A DNA stretch of 64,000 nt, taken from an uncultured Alphaproteobacteria bacterium. GTDB taxonomy: Bacteria; Pseudomonadota; Alphaproteobacteria; VGEJ01. The stretch is from the NCBI GenBank assembly GCA_913041535.1, contig CAJWJK010000001.1, positions 1 to 64,000 of the forward strand, written 5' to 3'. The position numbers were made by a program, and so were the translations under genes. The notes beneath the pieces are model-generated. The model did not search any database. It had not been told where the DNA came from and saw nothing but the letters and a program-made list of their open reading frames with translations. This document shows, in pieces, positions 1 through 8,859 of this stretch. The number at the start of each line of letters is the position of its first letter. Position 1 is the first letter of the stretch.

Positions 1-344
1 CCCATTGCCGCTACAGCTTGGCCTTCCGAGGGTGTGATCTTGCCGTCTGCAACCGCGCGCAGAATTGTCTCGATAGCCCGCAAGGCATCCTTAGAGCCGC
101 GTAGGCGCTCCAAATCCAAAACGATCTCCCTGTCCCGCCTAGCCGGAAGTATGCGGCTCAAACAAAGCCTGAGGGCTGTGGGATCACCCGCCAGCGCCAT
201 GGTGACACACTTGCGCGTAATCGTCTCCGCTTCACCGTCAAGCAACGCTTCAGCCGCCAGGGTAGCCCGGTTTCTAGCTCCCGGTGGCCGACCGCGCGGA
301 TTGCCGCTTTGACCGGGTTTAAACCGCGTATCTCTCTCACCCAT
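1..344 (-). CDS. DUF5681-type protein, partial (runs off left edge)
   Basis: Open reading frame on the minus strand that starts with ATG at 344 and continues without a stop to the window edge, giving about 114 residues. The N-terminus contains RFKPGQSGNPRGRPPGARN, the hallmark of the DUF5681 family, which is commonly found beside small terminase or phage-like genes in integrated elements. The start overlaps the stop of the upstream ORF (337-705) by 8 nt, suggesting translational coupling. The family has no firmly established function; a DNA-packaging-associated role is inferred from family context. It belongs to the element that abuts tRNA-Thr. Confidence 0.75.
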   Translation of the reverse strand, partial: MGERDTRFKPGQSGNPRGRPPGARNRATLAAEALLDGEAETITRKCVTMALAGDPTALRLCLSRILPARRDREIVLDLERLRGSKDALRAIETILRAVADGKITPSEGQAVAAM

Positions 345-705
345 TCCTGCTGCCGATCTGTTGTTTCAGGTTATTGATCTTGTCGATCAATATTGGCATC
401 CCCCCCATCAAGTCAGTCCATTCGAGGCATTTGCGTTTCCAACTCAGGGGCCCCGATGAGATTGCCATCATCGCACCACCAGTCGTGGCTATTTGCTTAC
501 GCAATATGTGTTGTTTGCCAGTACTAAAAATCGCGCCCCCTACTGGAGATATATAAGGACTTCGTAATTCAGGGGTAGCCACAAATCTGCGAAATGGCTG
601 ATTCACTGTCGAATTAGCAGGCCCGAACCCAGAGCTAATTCCTCTTGCACCGATGAATGCAGGGGTTTGGTACCATTGCTTCCAGAGGTCTTTCGCAGTT
701 TCCAT
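337..705 (-). CDS. hypothetical protein of the integrated element
   Basis: A 122-residue ORF without a domain I recognise. It overlaps the 3' end of the upstream HTH gene (603-1163) by about 100 nt in another frame, and its stop overlaps the DUF5681 start by 8 nt. The large overlap leaves two readings: a separate, translationally coupled gene, or the out-of-frame C-terminal part of the upstream protein after a frameshift. The C-terminal third is basic, with a tryptophan-containing stretch. Coding status is uncertain. Confidence 0.35.
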   Translation of the reverse strand: METAKDLWKQWYQTPAFIGARGISSGFGPANSTVNQPFRRFVATPELRSPYISPVGGAIFSTGKQHILRKQIATTGGAMMAISSGPLSWKRKCLEWTDLMGGMPILIDKINNLKQQIGSRNG

Positions 706-1163
706 TTACGCTTTGCTTTCCTTTGTTTAGTCCTGTCCGCCTTCCACGATTTGACATCATCCTCAGTAATCCCCTTCCACTCGTTCGTCGGTGGGGCATA
801 CTCCCGATTTCCAATCCATGTAAGGCGATACGTTGACGGCTGATTGGTAAGATTGCGGCGTCCCCCCCGCTTCACTCGTATAAGCCCAAGAAACTCCGCT
901 TCGTTGATCGCCTCGCCTATGTGGCAAGGCGTCAGGCCATATGCTGCAAGTTGGCTGTGCGTTGCGATTAATCTGCCGTTTTCTGTTCCTGCATGGTTGC
1001 TATGCTCAATGAGCAGAAAGTCGATTAATTTTCTGGTGTTCGTACTCATGGCGCGCCATGCAGCACTGCTCAACAGCTCAGAGGTTTCCCAAACCCATGG
1101 CTCGTCTTTTGGAGGCCCGAGTACCTTGCGTTCGTGTTTAGTGGCGTGCCGTCGTACTTCCAC
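603..1163 (-). CDS. helix-turn-helix protein of an integrated element
   Basis: A 186-residue protein with an N-terminal WETSELLSSAAWRAMS segment, followed by a winged-helix-like region (residues about 40-115) containing the sequence GLTPCHIGEAINEAEFLGLI and ending RLTW. This matches a family of alphaproteobacterial integrated-element proteins with a replication-initiator-like winged helix. A lysine/arginine-rich segment follows (residues about 140-160). It lies between the AlpA-like regulator and the DUF5681 gene, all on the same strand and close together, consistent with one element operon. Function is unknown; DNA binding is inferred from the fold-like pattern and basic tail. Confidence 0.6.
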   Translation of the reverse strand: MEVRRHATKHERKVLGPPKDEPWVWETSELLSSAAWRAMSTNTRKLIDFLLIEHSNHAGTENGRLIATHSQLAAYGLTPCHIGEAINEAEFLGLIRVKRGGRRNLTNQPSTYRLTWIGNREYAPPTNEWKGITEDDVKSWKADRTKQRKAKRKWKLRKTSGSNGTKPLHSSVQEELALGSGLLIRQ

Positions 1164-1193
1164 TATCCCGTACCAATCCAGCTGGGACGCTAA

Positions 1194-1412
1194 TCACCCG
1201 TCCACATGCATTCGCGCCTCAACGGAACTTTTGAATGTCGGTGCTGAAGCAAGCCACTGTTCCAAATCGGATTGGCGGTAATACACGCGGCGTCCTACCT
1301 TGATGAAGGGAGGAGCATCGGGATGTCCGGCATACCGCCAATACTGGAGCGTCTTCACGGAAACTCCGTATTCAGAGGAAGTTTCGCCCTCACTCATTAA
1401 CTGCTGTGCCAT
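1194..1412 (-). CDS. AlpA/excisionase-like HTH regulator
   Basis: A 72-residue protein with the HTH_17 (AlpA/excisionase) pattern: an EYGVSVKTLQYWRYAG recognition region, then FIKVGRRVYYRQSDLEQWLA, the typical beta-hairpin wing and final helix. These small MerR-like proteins act as excision factors or regulators in integrated elements. An AGAGGG Shine-Dalgarno sequence sits about 8 nt upstream of the ATG. It is the first gene of the element next to the tRNA-Thr, reading away from the tRNA, so an excision or early-regulator role fits. No integrase is visible in the window. Confidence 0.75.
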   Translation of the reverse strand: MAQQLMSEGETSSEYGVSVKTLQYWRYAGHPDAPPFIKVGRRVYYRQSDLEQWLASAPTFKSSVEARMHVDG

Positions 1413-1524
1413 TCTGTTCGCCCTCTTACTGTGGAAAAGAGATCAAACCAGATGTGGCTAAGGAAAGGGTGGCCCAAAAAATGGAATTCCCTTACTGGAG
1501 AAACGCTAGAAATCTACGTTGAAA

Positions 1525-1544
1525 TGGTACCTATATGGTACCTA
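1525..1544. repeat. paired TGGTACCTA direct repeats
   Basis: TGGTACCTA occurs at 1525-1533 and again at 1536-1544, an 11-bp period equal to about one helical turn. Because GGTACC is itself palindromic, the pair is also an inverted repeat. It lies between the AlpA-like gene start and the tRNA-Thr 3' end, where an operator or integrase/excisionase arm sites would be expected. Function is inferred from position only. Confidence 0.4.
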
Positions 1545-1589
1545 ACCATAAGCATTCTGACTGGCAAGTCACCTAACCCATTGAAAAGG

Positions 1590-1664
<75 letters not shown>

Positions 1665-1733
1665 ATAGATCTATGTCCATTAACAAAGTTACTGTGCTGG
1701 TGCAAAACTGCCCTTTAGCTGCATAATCTTTAT

Positions 1734-3182
1734 TTAGGCTATCTCAGGTCTTCTCTTTTCACCAATCGCTGAGGTCTCTTCAGAAGTATCGTTCATTAGA
1801 CTATCTTTGCCACCATCTGCGGCTTTTTTCTGCGGAAGACGCTCGTCAAGTAGTCCAAGGTTGCTAACTAGATCTTGGATATTCACGAGAGGCGGCTGGC
1901 TGGGCTCAGAGCGCCAACGAAGTGTTCCCAATTTTTTGCAACCAGGACAAAGAGCTGAAAAGTTAGGTGCATATTCAGAACAATCAGAGCACCGCCATGA
2001 GGCTTGCGGAGGAAGCGTTGTCACTTTTGCTAGCCAATCGCGGGCATTTTCAGCATTTCCGGTGCTGCGTTCTAGGGTGGCCATAAGAAGTGCAGTGCGA
2101 GCCGATAGGTTTTCCGAGGTTAACTGAGATAATTGATCTCGAGCCACGCCCCATAGCTTTGCTGCAATGGCCGTTTCAGCCAATACAAGTCGGCTTTCTT
2201 CGTGCAAAGGGAATTGAGCTGCGAGTTTGGCGAACCTAGCAGCGCGGCTGGCAGGGGTCTCTTCTGGTTGGAGAGCGGCATAACTTTGTGCAAGCTCAGG
2301 ATGGGGAGCTGACCTCCAACTTTCTTCAATTAAACGGGAGGCGCGCCGCGCTTTTCCTGCTGCCGAGAGCAAACGGGCAGTAAGTGCGACTAGCGGAGCG
2401 AGATCGGGGGCAAGGGACCGCGCCTTTTCAGAGAGAGAAAGTGCTTCCCGGGACCGCCCGCTACGTTCGCTCTTAAGAGCTTTCTCGTAGACAATCAATG
2501 CCATGCCACGCTTTCCTAACGAACTTGAAATAGCACGCTGACGGACAGCCTCTTCCACAGCTCGTTGGGCGGCATCCCAATGACCGGTTGATGCTTCCAA
2601 GTCAATGAGTGCCGTCAGCACCCAGGGAGTTTTTGGTCGAAGCTTATGTGCGCTCCGAGCTAAATCGAGAGCAATATTCCTCTCGTCATTTCTTAATGCT
2701 TGGGCCATAAGGCCACGCAACCCTAGGAATTTTGTTTCTGAATGATTAAGCATTGCCCTAAAGGACTCTTCTGCTATCAACTCGTTTCCACTTAGCTGAG
2801 CAGCTTGAGCCGTCAACAGCAAGCTCGCTTGAGGTTCATCTAGAAGTGATTTAGCTTTGCGGGCTAATTTCTGAGCCGCTGATGAATCGCCAGCGGCAAC
2901 GGCAGCCATTCCCTCAGTTAGTGCAAGATAGCCACGCCGACGTCGATTTGCCTCACGTCTTGCACTTGAGAAAAGACGGCCGTGCAGAATAAGACGCAAT
3001 AGTCGATTAAGAATGCCAATTACAGTTATCAGTAGGATGATGAAGACCATAAGCACCCAAAGAGGAGATTCGGCGCGCCAACCTTGCCAGTCAAATACTA
3101 CAGATCCTGGCCTATCGGCGACCCATGCTGATCCTATTGCGACCGCAGCAATGAAGGAAAAAACAATAATTACGCGGATCAT
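1734..3182 (-). CDS. hemY: HemY-family membrane TPR protein
   Basis: A 482-residue inner-membrane protein of the HemY family (porphyrin-locus TPR protein, not protoporphyrinogen oxidase). Two membrane segments are visible (residues about 3-21 and 42-66), followed by a TPR-rich, alanine-rich soluble domain containing GYLALTEGMAAVAAGDSSAA. Near the C-terminus is a zinc-ribbon-like pair of motifs, CSDC and CPGC (cysteines about 398, 401, 412, 415), then a hydrophilic tail. It is the last gene of hemC-hemD-hemY; its ATG overlaps the hemD stop by 4 nt (ATGA). Its exact role is not settled; it probably scaffolds late tetrapyrrole enzymes. Confidence 0.88.
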   Translation of the reverse strand: MIRVIIVFSFIAAVAIGSAWVADRPGSVVFDWQGWRAESPLWVLMVFIILLITVIGILNRLLRLILHGRLFSSARREANRRRRGYLALTEGMAAVAAGDSSAAQKLARKAKSLLDEPQASLLLTAQAAQLSGNELIAEESFRAMLNHSETKFLGLRGLMAQALRNDERNIALDLARSAHKLRPKTPWVLTALIDLEASTGHWDAAQRAVEEAVRQRAISSSLGKRGMALIVYEKALKSERSGRSREALSLSEKARSLAPDLAPLVALTARLLSAAGKARRASRLIEESWRSAPHPELAQSYAALQPEETPASRAARFAKLAAQFPLHEESRLVLAETAIAAKLWGVARDQLSQLTSENLSARTALLMATLERSTGNAENARDWLAKVTTLPPQASWRCSDCSEYAPNFSALCPGCKKLGTLRWRSEPSQPPLVNIQDLVSNLGLLDERLPQKKAADGGKDSLMNDTSEETSAIGEKRRPEIA

Positions 3183-5194
3183 GGTTCTGGATTATCTCGT
3201 CCCAAAGCTTGGGCTAAAAGAGATTCCATTGCCTCATCAATGGCGATGCGCGCGCGCGCATCAATAAGCCATGTTTCAACTGTCTGTGCGGCCGCGTTAT
3301 CCAATTGAGAAAGCTCTATCGTTGCGGAGTTCAAGTCTCCGCTAGAAACAAATTTCTCCGCTCTTGCTACTATCGCATCGGGAGTCTTGCCAAGCACGTT
3401 ATCCAAGCGACGAATTCGTACCACACTGCTTAATCGACTCAGTGTAGAGTCAACCCAACCATCTTCTCTTTGTGAGTTAGCTGCCACAATGCTCATTGCT
3501 ATCTTTGAAAACCGATGCTGAAGTGAAGCGATTGTAGGGACTCCTAAATGAGAATATTTGAAGAGAGTATCAAGGACGTTTTTTGGTGTGGTATCAGGCG
3601 CTGTTGTCTCGATTGCTGACAACTCATCGTGGTAAGACGCATCCGTATTGAGCACTTCCCGTAACAGGTTCACGGCTAGAAGATGAGATACAGCCCGCGA
3701 TTCACTATCCATGGTCGCTTCAATAAGAGAAAGGCGTTCAAGAATTGAGGTCTGGACGTGATCTTGATTTGTAGCTGCTGTACTCACACTCTCAACTTGG
3801 TTGCCTAGTTTCGAAACCATGGATTCAAGGGACGCAATTTCAGCGTCAAAGTTTGAACCGGCTTTGGTATGAGTTTGTGGATCACTAGGTGTTTTTGTTC
3901 CAGAATTTTCTGAAGTCGTTCTGTATTTTCCGCTATCGTTTTGCACAGTTTTGGATGTATCGGATGAAAGCTCTACTGCGCCAATGCGAGTCGCGATGGT
4001 TTCAATGCGTTGCAGTATCTGTATCTGCTTAGAGTTAGAGGCGTTAACCTTGTCATCCAATATTCCGACTTGGTCAGCGAGGCGATCTAATTCTTGTTCG
4101 TTCTTCCCTATGGCATTTCTAAATTCTGCAAGAATTGCTTCGATGGCTAGAAATTTTGGGGCTGTCTGCGGTTCGTTTGCCTGGCGAGTTTCCTCTTCAA
4201 GGGTGAACACTCTGCTTTCAAGCATATGAATCTCGTTAGATTCATTCTGTTCCAACAAGTTGGGCACTACATTCGGCCACACGAATAACCAAATGCAAAG
4301 GCCCACAGAAATTGCGAACCCAAAAAATGATAGCATTAACGTCAAGGGATTATTGCGAGGTACTATTACTTTTGTATCGGCAGGCGTGGCATGACCATTA
4401 TTGGTGGTTGGTTCTTTATGGTTGGTAGCCGATCCGCTTTTTCTTATGGAAGATGATTGATTCGTTGGGCTCTCGGGTGACATTTTTCTCATATCTTTTA
4501 ATAACTCGATCAAGGACCGTTGGTCTGGATGCGACGCAACGTGTACAAGTTTCCATGGAAGTTCCTTGGCGGCATGAGCGATTGTTTGACTCTGACATAG
4601 CGCTTGGAGGTTTCTACACTTCTCGGTAAGACCTGCATTCTTAATAAGCCTGACAAAGTTCTCTGCAGTACGTTGAGAAAAAAATAGCACGGCATCCAGT
4701 GTTTCGTCTTGTATTGCCGCACCTGCTTGGCGGGATAATGACTGTGTTTCGGCCGCTTCGTACAAAGGTACGGTCGTAAGTTCAAATCCTGCTGCAGATA
4801 AAGTGGTAGAAGGATCCCCTGCAATGTGAGATCCAGCGGGGTGGAGAAGTGGTCCGCCATTAGGATTCAGTTGAGTTTTGATTTTGGAAACCAATGCTGC
4901 AACATTTCCATTAGCGTTAACCACCGTTTCAAATCCAAGATTAATGGCTGCGCGGGCAGACGAATTTCCTACGGTGTAGACCATTAAATCACGATTAGCC
5001 GTAGTATTAGCAAAGAGTTGTAAAGCCCGTGCGCTCGTGACAAATATCGCCTGATAGGCGTTTGGGTCAGGTATGGGTGTATCAAGAGGTCGAATCTCTA
5101 ACATTGGAGAAACAAGTGAACGTATTCCGTGTGCATTGAGTATGGATGCCAAACGATCGGCTTCAGGTTGCGGGCGGGTTATCAAAACTTGCAT
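3179..5194 (-). CDS. hemD: uroporphyrinogen-III synthase fused to mitofilin/HemX-like domain
   Basis: A 671-residue fusion. Residues 1 to about 235 form uroporphyrinogen-III synthase (starts MQVLITRPQPEADRLA; contains FVTSARAL and VLFFSQRTAENF), which closes hydroxymethylbilane into uroporphyrinogen III. A serine- and threonine-rich linker (about 238-280) leads to one transmembrane helix (about 284-306), then a long coiled coil and an alpha-helical mitofilin/HemX-like domain. In many alphaproteobacteria the mitofilin-like protein is a separate gene next to hemD. An internal ATG near residue 238 (MSPESP) could start a separate product. The start directly follows the hemC stop (TAAATG). Confidence 0.87.
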   Translation of the reverse strand: MQVLITRPQPEADRLASILNAHGIRSLVSPMLEIRPLDTPIPDPNAYQAIFVTSARALQLFANTTANRDLMVYTVGNSSARAAINLGFETVVNANGNVAALVSKIKTQLNPNGGPLLHPAGSHIAGDPSTTLSAAGFELTTVPLYEAAETQSLSRQAGAAIQDETLDAVLFFSQRTAENFVRLIKNAGLTEKCRNLQALCQSQTIAHAAKELPWKLVHVASHPDQRSLIELLKDMRKMSPESPTNQSSSIRKSGSATNHKEPTTNNGHATPADTKVIVPRNNPLTLMLSFFGFAISVGLCIWLFVWPNVVPNLLEQNESNEIHMLESRVFTLEEETRQANEPQTAPKFLAIEAILAEFRNAIGKNEQELDRLADQVGILDDKVNASNSKQIQILQRIETIATRIGAVELSSDTSKTVQNDSGKYRTTSENSGTKTPSDPQTHTKAGSNFDAEIASLESMVSKLGNQVESVSTAATNQDHVQTSILERLSLIEATMDSESRAVSHLLAVNLLREVLNTDASYHDELSAIETTAPDTTPKNVLDTLFKYSHLGVPTIASLQHRFSKIAMSIVAANSQREDGWVDSTLSRLSSVVRIRRLDNVLGKTPDAIVARAEKFVSSGDLNSATIELSQLDNAAAQTVETWLIDARARIAIDEAMESLLAQALGRDNPEP

Positions 5195-6130
5195 TTAGAC
5201 AACAGAGAAAAAATCAGAGCCGCCACGTTCACGTAATTCAGCTCCTAAGTCGTGCCCTAAATTGTATGCATCGGATGCTGTTCCGTTGCGTTCGCCATCG
5301 TGGCGGATACTCCCGTCTGGCTGAATGATAGTTGCACGTAGCCACAAATTGTTTTCCTTAAGTATTGCGAGTGCAGCGATGGGCGTTTGACAGGAACCAT
5401 CTAGTGATGAAAGAAGCGCTCGTTCGGCATGAACCTCTGCGGTTGAATGAGGATCATTAATGGCTTCCACTAGCATTTTCAATTCGGAGTCATCGTCTCT
5501 ACATCCTATCCCAATCGCTCCTTGGGCGGCTGATGGCGGCATCTCTTCAGCGGACAATACTGCGGTTGCTTCTTTAGCAAGGCCCAAGCGTTTGAGACCG
5601 GCATTAGCAAGAAGGGTTGCATCGACTTCTCCTCGCTCTAATTTGTTGAGTCGTGTGTGAATGTTACCGCGAAAGGGGATTACTTGCAGGTCGGGCCTTT
5701 GCCATAAAAGAAGAGCGCGTCGTCGTACAGAACTGGTGCCAACGACAGCGCCTGAACCAAGGGTGTTAATGCTTGAGGCTGTATGACTCAGAAAGGCGTC
5801 ACGTGGGTCATCTCGTTGGAGTATAGCGGCGATAGATAGTCTTGCCGATTGGGCAGTGGGGACATCTTTCATTGAATGAACTGCAAGGTCTATGGTTCCT
5901 GACAAGAGTGCTTCGTCAAGCTCCTTAGTGAACAAACCCTTTATTCCTTCATAACCAGAGAGATCTCCAGCTAGTTTATCACCACTAGTGGGTATTACTA
6001 CTAACTCACACAAATTCTGATTTATATCATGTGTATTACAGAGCTGCTGAATTACGAGCCCAGCCTGACTACGAGCAAGCGGACTTCCTCGTGTGCCAAC
6101 GCGTATATGTTTTTTATTAGCGACAAGCAT
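5195..6130 (-). CDS. hemC: porphobilinogen deaminase (hydroxymethylbilane synthase)
   Basis: A 311-residue enzyme that polymerises four porphobilinogens into hydroxymethylbilane. The sequence shows RVGTRGSPLARSQA at the N-terminus, DLAVHSMKDVP, VGTSSVRRRA, IPFRGNIHTRL, and the dipyrromethane-cofactor cysteine in DGSCQTPIA (about residue 247). Length is normal. It is the first gene of the hemC-hemD-hemY operon and is divergent from tsaD, a common alphaproteobacterial arrangement. Confidence 0.95.
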   Translation of the reverse strand: MLVANKKHIRVGTRGSPLARSQAGLVIQQLCNTHDINQNLCELVVIPTSGDKLAGDLSGYEGIKGLFTKELDEALLSGTIDLAVHSMKDVPTAQSARLSIAAILQRDDPRDAFLSHTASSINTLGSGAVVGTSSVRRRALLLWQRPDLQVIPFRGNIHTRLNKLERGEVDATLLANAGLKRLGLAKEATAVLSAEEMPPSAAQGAIGIGCRDDDSELKMLVEAINDPHSTAEVHAERALLSSLDGSCQTPIAALAILKENNLWLRATIIQPDGSIRHDGERNGTASDAYNLGHDLGAELRERGGSDFFSVV

Positions 6131-6144
6131 GTTTATTAGGTCAC

Positions 6145-6153
6145 TGTTATAAT
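6145..6153 (+). promoter_or_regulatory. candidate extended -10 promoter for tsaD
   Basis: TGTTATAAT lies in the 77-bp gap between the hemC and tsaD starts: an exact TATAAT with the extended-minus-10 TG one base upstream. No good -35 element is seen, which extended -10 promoters tolerate. It is about 55 nt before the tsaD ATG. Confidence 0.4.
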
Positions 6154-6207
6154 GGTTCAGGCTAGTCTACTTTACAACAGAACTTAGGGGCATTTGATTG
6201 ATCCTTA

Positions 6208-7263
6208 ATGATCATACTTGGTATTGAAACCAGCTGCGATGAAACGGCAGCGGCAGTGGTTACCTCTGAGAGGGTGATTCTTGCCAACATAGTCTACTCT
6301 CAAGTGAGGGACCATAGTCCCTACGGGGGAGTTGTCCCAGAGGTTGCTGCTCGTTCCCATGTTGAGCACCTCGATGGACTAATCAGTGAAGCCATCAATC
6401 AGGCAGGTGTGAAGTTTAGCACTCTAGACGGTGTGGCGGCTACAGCAGGACCAGGTCTACTGGGTGGGGTAATGGTAGGTTTGGTGACTGGAAAGACGAT
6501 AGCAGCTGTATCCAACGCTCCATTTCTGGCAATCAACCATCTTGAAGGACATGCACTCAGTATTCGTTTGGTGGACTCCGTCGAGTTCCCGTATTTATTG
6601 CTACTGGTTAGTGGAGGGCATTGCCAACTGCTTTTGGTAAATGCTGTTGGTAAATACAGAAGACTGGGCACCACCGTTGATGATGCCGTCGGAGAGGCTT
6701 TTGATAAGGCTGCTAAACTCTTGGGTTTGGGATACCCTGGGGGGCCAGCGATTGAAAGAGCCGCGCTCTCCGGCACAGCTGGGAACGTTGTTTTGCCGCG
6801 CCCTATGATGGGTCGGCCCAACTGTCATTTTTCTTTTTCAGGCCTTAAAACGGCGCTGTGGCAGGCTGTTAGCGATGCTTCACAACAACGAGGGGAATGT
6901 GACATTTCTGATTTTGCCGCAGAGTTTCAGGAGGCTGTTGGTGACGTGCTCGTAGATCGGTCAGCACATGCTGTAGAGCTTATTAAAAATGAGCAACAGA
7001 AAGTGCATCAGTTTGTTGTGGCTGGAGGTGTTGCGGCCAATACATATCTGCGCCGTCGGCTTCACACTTTTGCTGATGGCGTTGGTTTGACGTTTCATGC
7101 GCCTCCCTCAAGACTCTGCACGGATAACGGAGCTATGATCGCTTGGGCAGGAGTGGAGAGGTTAAGTCGTGGTTTAGTTGATTCACTGGATGTTTCCCCT
7201 CGCGCGCGCTGGCCGCTTGATCCAAATGCGAGTGCTGCAATAGGTTCCGGTGGGAAAGGATGA
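6208..7263 (+). CDS. tsaD: tRNA N6-threonylcarbamoyladenosine transferase TsaD
   Basis: A 351-residue protein with the ASKHA-fold features of TsaD (formerly Gcp): N-terminal ILGIETSCDETAAAVV, the metal-binding NHLEGH motif (histidines about 111 and 115), LLVSGGHCQL, VDDAVGEAFDKAAKLLGLGYPGG, and VVAGGVAANTYLR. It transfers threonylcarbamoyl to A37 of ANN-decoding tRNAs in the cytoplasm. It is divergent from hemC. In many alphaproteobacteria gpsA follows directly; here a glycosyltransferase gene does. Confidence 0.96.
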   Translation: MIILGIETSCDETAAAVVTSERVILANIVYSQVRDHSPYGGVVPEVAARSHVEHLDGLISEAINQAGVKFSTLDGVAATAGPGLLGGVMVGLVTGKTIAAVSNAPFLAINHLEGHALSIRLVDSVEFPYLLLLVSGGHCQLLLVNAVGKYRRLGTTVDDAVGEAFDKAAKLLGLGYPGGPAIERAALSGTAGNVVLPRPMMGRPNCHFSFSGLKTALWQAVSDASQQRGECDISDFAAEFQEAVGDVLVDRSAHAVELIKNEQQKVHQFVVAGGVAANTYLRRRLHTFADGVGLTFHAPPSRLCTDNGAMIAWAGVERLSRGLVDSLDVSPRARWPLDPNASAAIGSGGKG

Positions 7264-7363
7264 GATTATACTCTTGGCCATTAGAGGGTCTTATTTTCAG
7301 TGTCCGAAAATATTTGAAATATAATATTTTGCCGTAAATGGGTCGAGGTGCTTTAGGGTATTG

Positions 7364-8218
7364 ATGGGTCGTAATAACACCCCGTTAGTTTCGGTCATAA
7401 TTCCTGCGTTCGGGGCGAAACGTACGCTTGCTCGCACAGTATTGAGTCTTAAGGCTCAGACCTATTCTAATTGGCAAGCGATTGTGGTTTCGGATGATCG
7501 TTGTGATTATCGCAAGGTTCTTAATAGGGCTGGTATTGAAGACTCACGGTGTATATTCGCTAGTACTGGATCGGTAGCGTCTGGCCCTTCCTGCGCGCGG
7601 AACATTGGCCTCAAACTTGCTAATGGGACGCTAGTCGCTCCGTTAGATGCTGATGATGTATTTCTTCCTCAAAGATTTGCCACACTTGTTCCACTGGCGT
7701 TAAAGCATGGTGCTGCAACTGATAATGTTAGAGTTGTTGATGATTTTAGCGGAGAAATAATTTCATCAGCTTTTCGGATTGGTGATGGTGTGTGGCATCT
7801 CGATGCCACACACTTTCTGGCTATTTCTGTCCCACTGATGCCAGTTGTCCGTGTCGAGATCGCGGGTCGGTGGGAAGAAGGTTTAAAATTTGCTGAGGAT
7901 ATAATTTTTAACGTAAAAATATTTGATCATATTCCGTCGATAGCAACAGTTCGAACACCCCTTCGTGATTATCGCGTAAGGCAGGGCTCTCTTGCCCATT
8001 CTGAGGATTCTGCCGTACTTGCAGACACTTCTTATCGATATTTATTGGAATGCCTACAGAATAATCAACTGGGAATTAAACGTGCGTCGGTTAGGCGACG
8101 TCTCTTTGCAGCAATTATCAAAAAGTCTCGTATAAATGAGGAGTTTAAAACGGCCTATCGGCGAGGAATGTGCGATAACTTTCAGGCCTTTATTGCTGGA
8201 CGAGCTTCTGCCACATGA
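7364..8218 (+). CDS. family 2 glycosyltransferase
   Basis: About 284 residues with a GT-A fold signature: PLVSVIIPAFGAKRTLARTV at the N-terminus, QTYSNWQAIVVSDD, ARNIGLKLANGTLVAPLDADD (the DXD-type metal/nucleotide-sugar site) and FAEDIIFN further on. It would transfer a sugar to an unknown acceptor at the cytoplasmic face of the membrane. No transmembrane helix is evident. ATG at 7364 is preferred over the adjacent TTG at 7361. It interrupts the usual tsaD downstream order and looks AT-richer than tsaD, so it may be a later insertion. Substrate cannot be assigned. Confidence 0.8.
   Translation: MGRNNTPLVSVIIPAFGAKRTLARTVLSLKAQTYSNWQAIVVSDDRCDYRKVLNRAGIEDSRCIFASTGSVASGPSCARNIGLKLANGTLVAPLDADDVFLPQRFATLVPLALKHGAATDNVRVVDDFSGEIISSAFRIGDGVWHLDATHFLAISVPLMPVVRVEIAGRWEEGLKFAEDIIFNVKIFDHIPSIATVRTPLRDYRVRQGSLAHSEDSAVLADTSYRYLLECLQNNQLGIKRASVRRRLFAAIIKKSRINEEFKTAYRRGMCDNFQAFIAGRASAT
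7788..7813. repeat. perfect 12-bp inverted repeat inside the glycosyltransferase gene
   Basis: GTGTGTGGCATC (7788-7799) and GATGCCACACAC (7802-7813) are exact reverse complements separated by 2 nt. The palindrome lies wholly in coding sequence (codons for roughly GVWHLDATH). It would form a tight hairpin in the mRNA or a cruciform in DNA. Confidence 0.7.
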
Positions 8219-8434
8219 ACTTTATAGGCTGGTAGCCATTAAAGCAGTTTGTGCTTAACGATATGGCGGCTTTTGGGATAAAGGATGGTTTGTGATATTT
8301 TTATCGACTATGGATTTTTGAGAGCCTTTTTGGATCGCTCATGGGGCGCTTCTAGCACTGTTTTCAGCATATTGCTGCAGGTATTTTGAGTGTTCTCAGC
8401 TGAGTGTGTTGTTAATGAGGATAGGGGGCATAGG

Positions 8435-8848
8435 ATGGCATATTGGCTGTTGAAAACAGAGCCTAGCGAATGGTCTTGGAGTGACCAGGTAAAAGAGAAA
8501 CGCACGCATTGGGATGGTGTTCGTAATTATCAGGCTTCTGCCAATATGAAGGCAATGAAAGTTGGGGATCTGTGTTTTTTCTATCATTCAGTAAAGGCTA
8601 GGGAAATCGTTGGTATTGTTAAGGTTGTTAAGCGTTACTATCCTGATCATACCGATATCACTGGGCGTTTTGGAATGGTCGACGTGGAGACAGTCAAGGC
8701 GGTCAGTAAGCCGGTAAGTCTAAGTGAAATAAAGGCGGACCCAGTGTTCAACGATTTTCAACTCGTACGGCAATCTCGGTTGTCGGTAGTACCTGTCTCG
8801 TCTAAACATTGGGAGCGGCTTTGTAAGATGGCTGAGACAATACTCTGA
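8435..8848 (+). CDS. EVE-domain protein
   Basis: A 137-residue EVE (PUA-like) domain protein. It starts MAYWLLKTEPSEWSW and contains HWDGVRNYQASANMKAMKVGDLCFFYHS, GIVKVVKRYYPD, and the closing LVRQSRLSVVPVS, covering the whole family. EVE domains bind modified bases in DNA or RNA; the physiological target of the bacterial housekeeping form is not established. An upstream in-frame codon exists, but ATG at 8435, preceded by GGGGG/TAGG, matches the family N-terminus. The Rieske gene follows 11 nt downstream. Confidence 0.92.
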   Translation: MAYWLLKTEPSEWSWSDQVKEKRTHWDGVRNYQASANMKAMKVGDLCFFYHSVKAREIVGIVKVVKRYYPDHTDITGRFGMVDVETVKAVSKPVSLSEIKADPVFNDFQLVRQSRLSVVPVSSKHWERLCKMAETIL

Positions 8849-8859
8849 GGCTCGATTGG

